Origin: Candidatus Latescibacterota bacterium
Lineage (GTDB): Bacteria; Latescibacterota; 4484-107
Reading direction: 5' to 3'
Assembly (NCBI GenBank): GCA_030613045.1
Contig: JAUWMS010000161.1
Coordinates: forward strand, 1 to 6,281
DNA length: 6,281 nt
Part shown: piece after piece, positions 4,661 through 6,281 of the stretch
Position numbering within the stretch: position 1 is the stretch's first letter
Layout of the letters: the number at the start of each line of letters is the position of its first letter
Notes under the pieces: model-generated
Databases searched by the model: none
What the model saw: only the letters and a program-made list of their open reading frames with translations
What the model was told of the DNA's origin: nothing
Position numbers and translations under genes: made by a program

Positions 4661-5044
4661 TCAAATTAGTGGGGTGCCTCGTTTGCACAGCTGAAGCGGG
4701 ATTCCCCAGGGATCGCGCAGCATGACCAGATGCGAGCCGTCCTCAAGCTGATCCTCGTCCACAAACGAGGCACCCGCCCGGATCAGCCTCTCCTTCGCGG
4801 CTCCAGGATCCGATTCCGTAAAGGCGATGTGAAAGCGCATCGGATGCTGGGTCGAATAGTCAGGAATGGGGGCAGCCGGATTGGAGTAGATTTCCATCAC
4901 AACCCGTCCCCCCTCATCGGCCAGAAAATGCATGTAGGGCGCCTCCTCCATAGAACGGACTACGCGCATGCGGCAGTGCTCCACATACCAGTTTGCCATT
5001 GCTGTCGCATCCGGCACATTCAAGCCGAAGTGTTCGAACTCCAT
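4661..5044 (-). CDS. VOC-superfamily protein (glyoxalase/bleomycin-resistance fold)
   Basis: The vicinal oxygen chelate fold is built from paired beta-alpha-beta-beta-beta modules that usually bind a divalent metal. Its members include lyases, dioxygenases and drug-binding proteins. This 127-residue protein is one typical VOC unit. The first module opens EFEHFGLNVPD (2-12), and the second starts near MRFHIAF (69-75) and ends DPWGIPLQLCKR (111-122). By position the metal ligands would be H5, E51, H72 and, in place of the usual Glu, Q118. The start at 5044 has AGGAGG 9 nt upstream. The ATG at 5053 abuts that site, and the longer frame to 5110 adds an unlikely basic extension. The lactonase follows 99 nt downstream on the same strand and may be co-transcribed. 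The substrate is unknown; hydrolysis or isomerisation in the sugar pathway is only a guess. Confidence 0.85.
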   Translation of the reverse strand: MEFEHFGLNVPDATAMANWYVEHCRMRVVRSMEEAPYMHFLADEGGRVVMEIYSNPAAPIPDYSTQHPMRFHIAFTESDPGAAKERLIRAGASFVDEDQLEDGSHLVMLRDPWGIPLQLCKRGTPLI

Positions 5045-5053
5045 AGTTTGCAT

Positions 5054-5059
5054 CCTCCT
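5054..5059 (-). promoter_or_regulatory. Ribosome binding site that decides the VOC gene start
   Basis: AGGAGG on the minus strand touches the ATG at 5053-5051 directly but is 9 nt from the ATG at 5044-5042. The latter is therefore the start, giving MEFEHFGL. Confidence 0.75.
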
Positions 5060-5350
5060 CGCTTTGCGCCGAACGGCCAGAATAAGCCGTCCGAGCGAAT
5101 GATGAATCAAGAGCGGTGTGATGCATTACGCCGCTTTTATTATCTTTCCTCGTAACACCAGACGTCCGCGTTCAGCACGCACCCGCCAGAATCAGCCTCC
5201 GGACGATGAAGACGATTCAGGCAGGTGGAACTGCTTGCGGGTCATGTACGGTCATGCATCTTTGTCCGTTCATCCTTTCTTATGGGATTCGATAACGCTT
5301 CCGAAGGGCACGACCTCATACCGAAACTCCCACATCAAGTGAAATGAGTA
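5060..5350. other. Intergenic region between the hydrolase-like gene and the VOC gene
   Basis: About 290 bp with no convincing gene on either strand. The clearest structure is an inverted repeat, AAGAGCGGTGT (5109-5119) with ACGCCGCTTTT (5128-5138). It forms 11 pairs including two wobbles, around an 8-nt loop with ATGCAT, and runs into T-rich sequence on the plus strand only. No rightward gene ends here, so it may be a leader hairpin or operator for the VOC gene instead. A shorter stem, ACGGC/GCCGT (5073-5077, 5086-5090), lies nearer the start codon. I found no convincing sigma-70 promoter, and no intrinsic terminator for the hydrolase-like gene, whose stop is at 5351. Confidence 0.5.
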
Positions 5351-6281
5351 TCAGGACACTTCTACTGAATGCACTCCAGACGCTTCAGAACAACGGAACT
5401 TCGCAGTGACCCCTTCCGGAGTTTCCTGCAACTGTGCCTTCACTTCCTCGCCTTGGATCGCTACCCGCCGAATCGTCGGCAAAGGGCCAAGCGTCACCTC
5501 CGCGGCGACCGAAGGTTTAGTCAGCTCCAATGAAATGCCCTTCGCGGTCCTTTCCAATTGATAGGAAACCTCCCCGAACCGTGTCCGATAGTTGTTCACA
5601 ATGAAGCTGTCCCAAGCAGTGGGAACTTTGGGTGCAACTTGTATGGTCTTTCCATCTGCACCGTGCGATATCCCGCAGATCAGATCCACCACGAAAAGAT
5701 AGTAACTCATGTGGACCAGATTGCCCGGATTGGAGGGAAACCCGAATAGCTTTTCGCTTCCTTCGTGGTACAGCCACGGCACGCGTTCTTTGCATTGGCG
5801 ACGCACCTGCTCGTAGCGCTCTGCGGCCGCTTTTCCCTCGTCGCTCTCTTCTTCGTTCCGCTTGAAAGAAATTCCCTCGGGCAGTACATACTTCAAATTA
5901 GTGGATTCGGCATACTTCAGCAATTCATTCAGAAAGCCCCAGGCCTCGTCGGGTTTTCCCAGGTTCAAGAGGCTGGCGATGGTGCCGAGTTGGCTGTAGC
6001 TTACCCCTGTGGCGCCGGGAGATGCCTCTATCATCCAGCGGTTGTTGGGAGCGATCTTTTTCTCCAGAAGCACCGTGATGGTCTGGTGCATCAGTTCCAT
6101 GAGCCGCCGGTCGTCCACCTCGGGATCCAGAAGAAACGCGCTGGGACAGGGCATGGAATAGTCCGACAGCCGGGCAGATGAACCAGCCTGCCGATCTCTG
6201 AAATAGCCCACCTCGCGATAAAGCTCCCCGAAGCCCTTCATCTGCCATTCGAAGATCCGTTCGGCTTCCTCGGCCAACGGG
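5351..6281 (-). CDS. Putative glycoside hydrolase (six-hairpin type), C-terminal part, runs off the right edge
   Basis: The frame is open to the window edge (a TTG at 6277 is just an internal Leu), so only the last 310 or so residues are seen. The first two thirds is mostly helical, with conserved-looking segments NRWMIEASPGATGVSYSQLG, LLNLGKPDEAWGFLNELLKYA and PSNPGNLVHMSYYLFVVDLICG. This is the pattern of an alpha-helical toroid ((alpha/alpha)6) as in six-hairpin glycosidases. The end switches to beta-strands: IQVAPKVPTAWDSFIVNN and then FGEVSYQLERTAKGISLEL. This resembles the small C-terminal beta-sandwich found after such barrels, for example in GH65 and GH78 enzymes ('P.lP..W' motif). 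I cannot assign a GH family, and catalytic residues cannot be placed. Localisation is unknown because the N-terminus is missing. Its neighbours fit a carbohydrate role. Confidence 0.6.
   Translation of the reverse strand, partial: PLAEEAERIFEWQMKGFGELYREVGYFRDRQAGSSARLSDYSMPCPSAFLLDPEVDDRRLMELMHQTITVLLEKKIAPNNRWMIEASPGATGVSYSQLGTIASLLNLGKPDEAWGFLNELLKYAESTNLKYVLPEGISFKRNEEESDEGKAAAERYEQVRRQCKERVPWLYHEGSEKLFGFPSNPGNLVHMSYYLFVVDLICGISHGADGKTIQVAPKVPTAWDSFIVNNYRTRFGEVSYQLERTAKGISLELTKPSVAAEVTLGPLPTIRRVAIQGEEVKAQLQETPEGVTAKFRCSEASGVHSVEVS

Noticed and set aside
3659..4669. 336-codon plus-strand open frame opposite the lactonase
   Set aside because: It mirrors a well-supported beta-propeller gene, its translation has no recognisable fold, and the codon pattern belongs to the minus strand.
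5118..5342. 74-codon plus-strand open frame in the gap before the hydrolase-like gene
   Set aside because: It has no ribosome-binding site, no recognisable sequence features, and begins inside a hairpin.
1..6281. tRNA, rRNA or other known structured RNA genes
   Set aside because: No cloverleaf, rRNA-like block or RNA class that I could recognise was seen on either strand by reading. A covariance-model scan could not be run.

Overview
The window looks like chromosomal DNA of a diderm (Gram-negative) bacterium of moderately high G+C content, probably an environmental lineage. The diderm inference rests on an FKBP peptidyl-prolyl isomerase that carries a lipoprotein signal. The sequence does not fix the phylum. 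Every intact gene lies on the minus strand. Starts are well marked by Shine-Dalgarno sequences, and in four genes these move the start inward from the longest open frame. No RNA gene, CRISPR array, transposase or phage gene was seen.

Layout in transcription order (right to left). (1) 6281-5351: C-terminal part of a large protein that resembles a six-hairpin-type glycoside hydrolase with a C-terminal beta-sandwich; its N-terminus lies outside the window. (2) 5044-4661: a small VOC (glyoxalase/bleomycin-resistance fold) protein. (3) 4561-3464: a seven-bladed beta-propeller lactonase of the YbhE/6-phosphogluconolactonase family, preceded by a 31-bp near-perfect palindrome and followed by an intrinsic terminator. 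(4) 3353-3225: a MITE-like palindromic repeat with 14-bp terminal inverted repeats. (5) A consensus-like sigma-70 promoter (3185-3157) and a leader of about 190 nt lead into 2958-1834, a D-galactonate dehydratase-like enolase-superfamily enzyme. (6) 1644-865: an FKBP-type peptidyl-prolyl isomerase lipoprotein with an internally duplicated linker and a dyad-overlapped candidate promoter. (7) A plus-strand remnant (321-692) with its own downstream terminator (721-789). (8) 162-1: the start of a cold-shock protein gene, running off the left edge, with a promoter at 348-320 and an intrinsic terminator inside its leader.

The sugar theme is coherent. A glycoside hydrolase could release sugars, a lactonase opens sugar lactones to sugar acids, and a galactonate-type dehydratase turns sugar acids into 2-keto-3-deoxy acids. 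The dehydrogenase, kinase and aldolase needed to complete such a pathway are not in view. The lactonase and dehydratase are also separated by a terminator, a repeat and a promoter, so they are neighbours rather than one operon.

No wholly new multi-gene system is evident. The points most worth following are regulatory and structural: the promoter-then-terminator arrangement ahead of the cold-shock gene, the 31-bp palindrome ahead of the lactonase, the MITE-like repeat, the duplicated FKBP linker, and the orphan plus-strand gene end.
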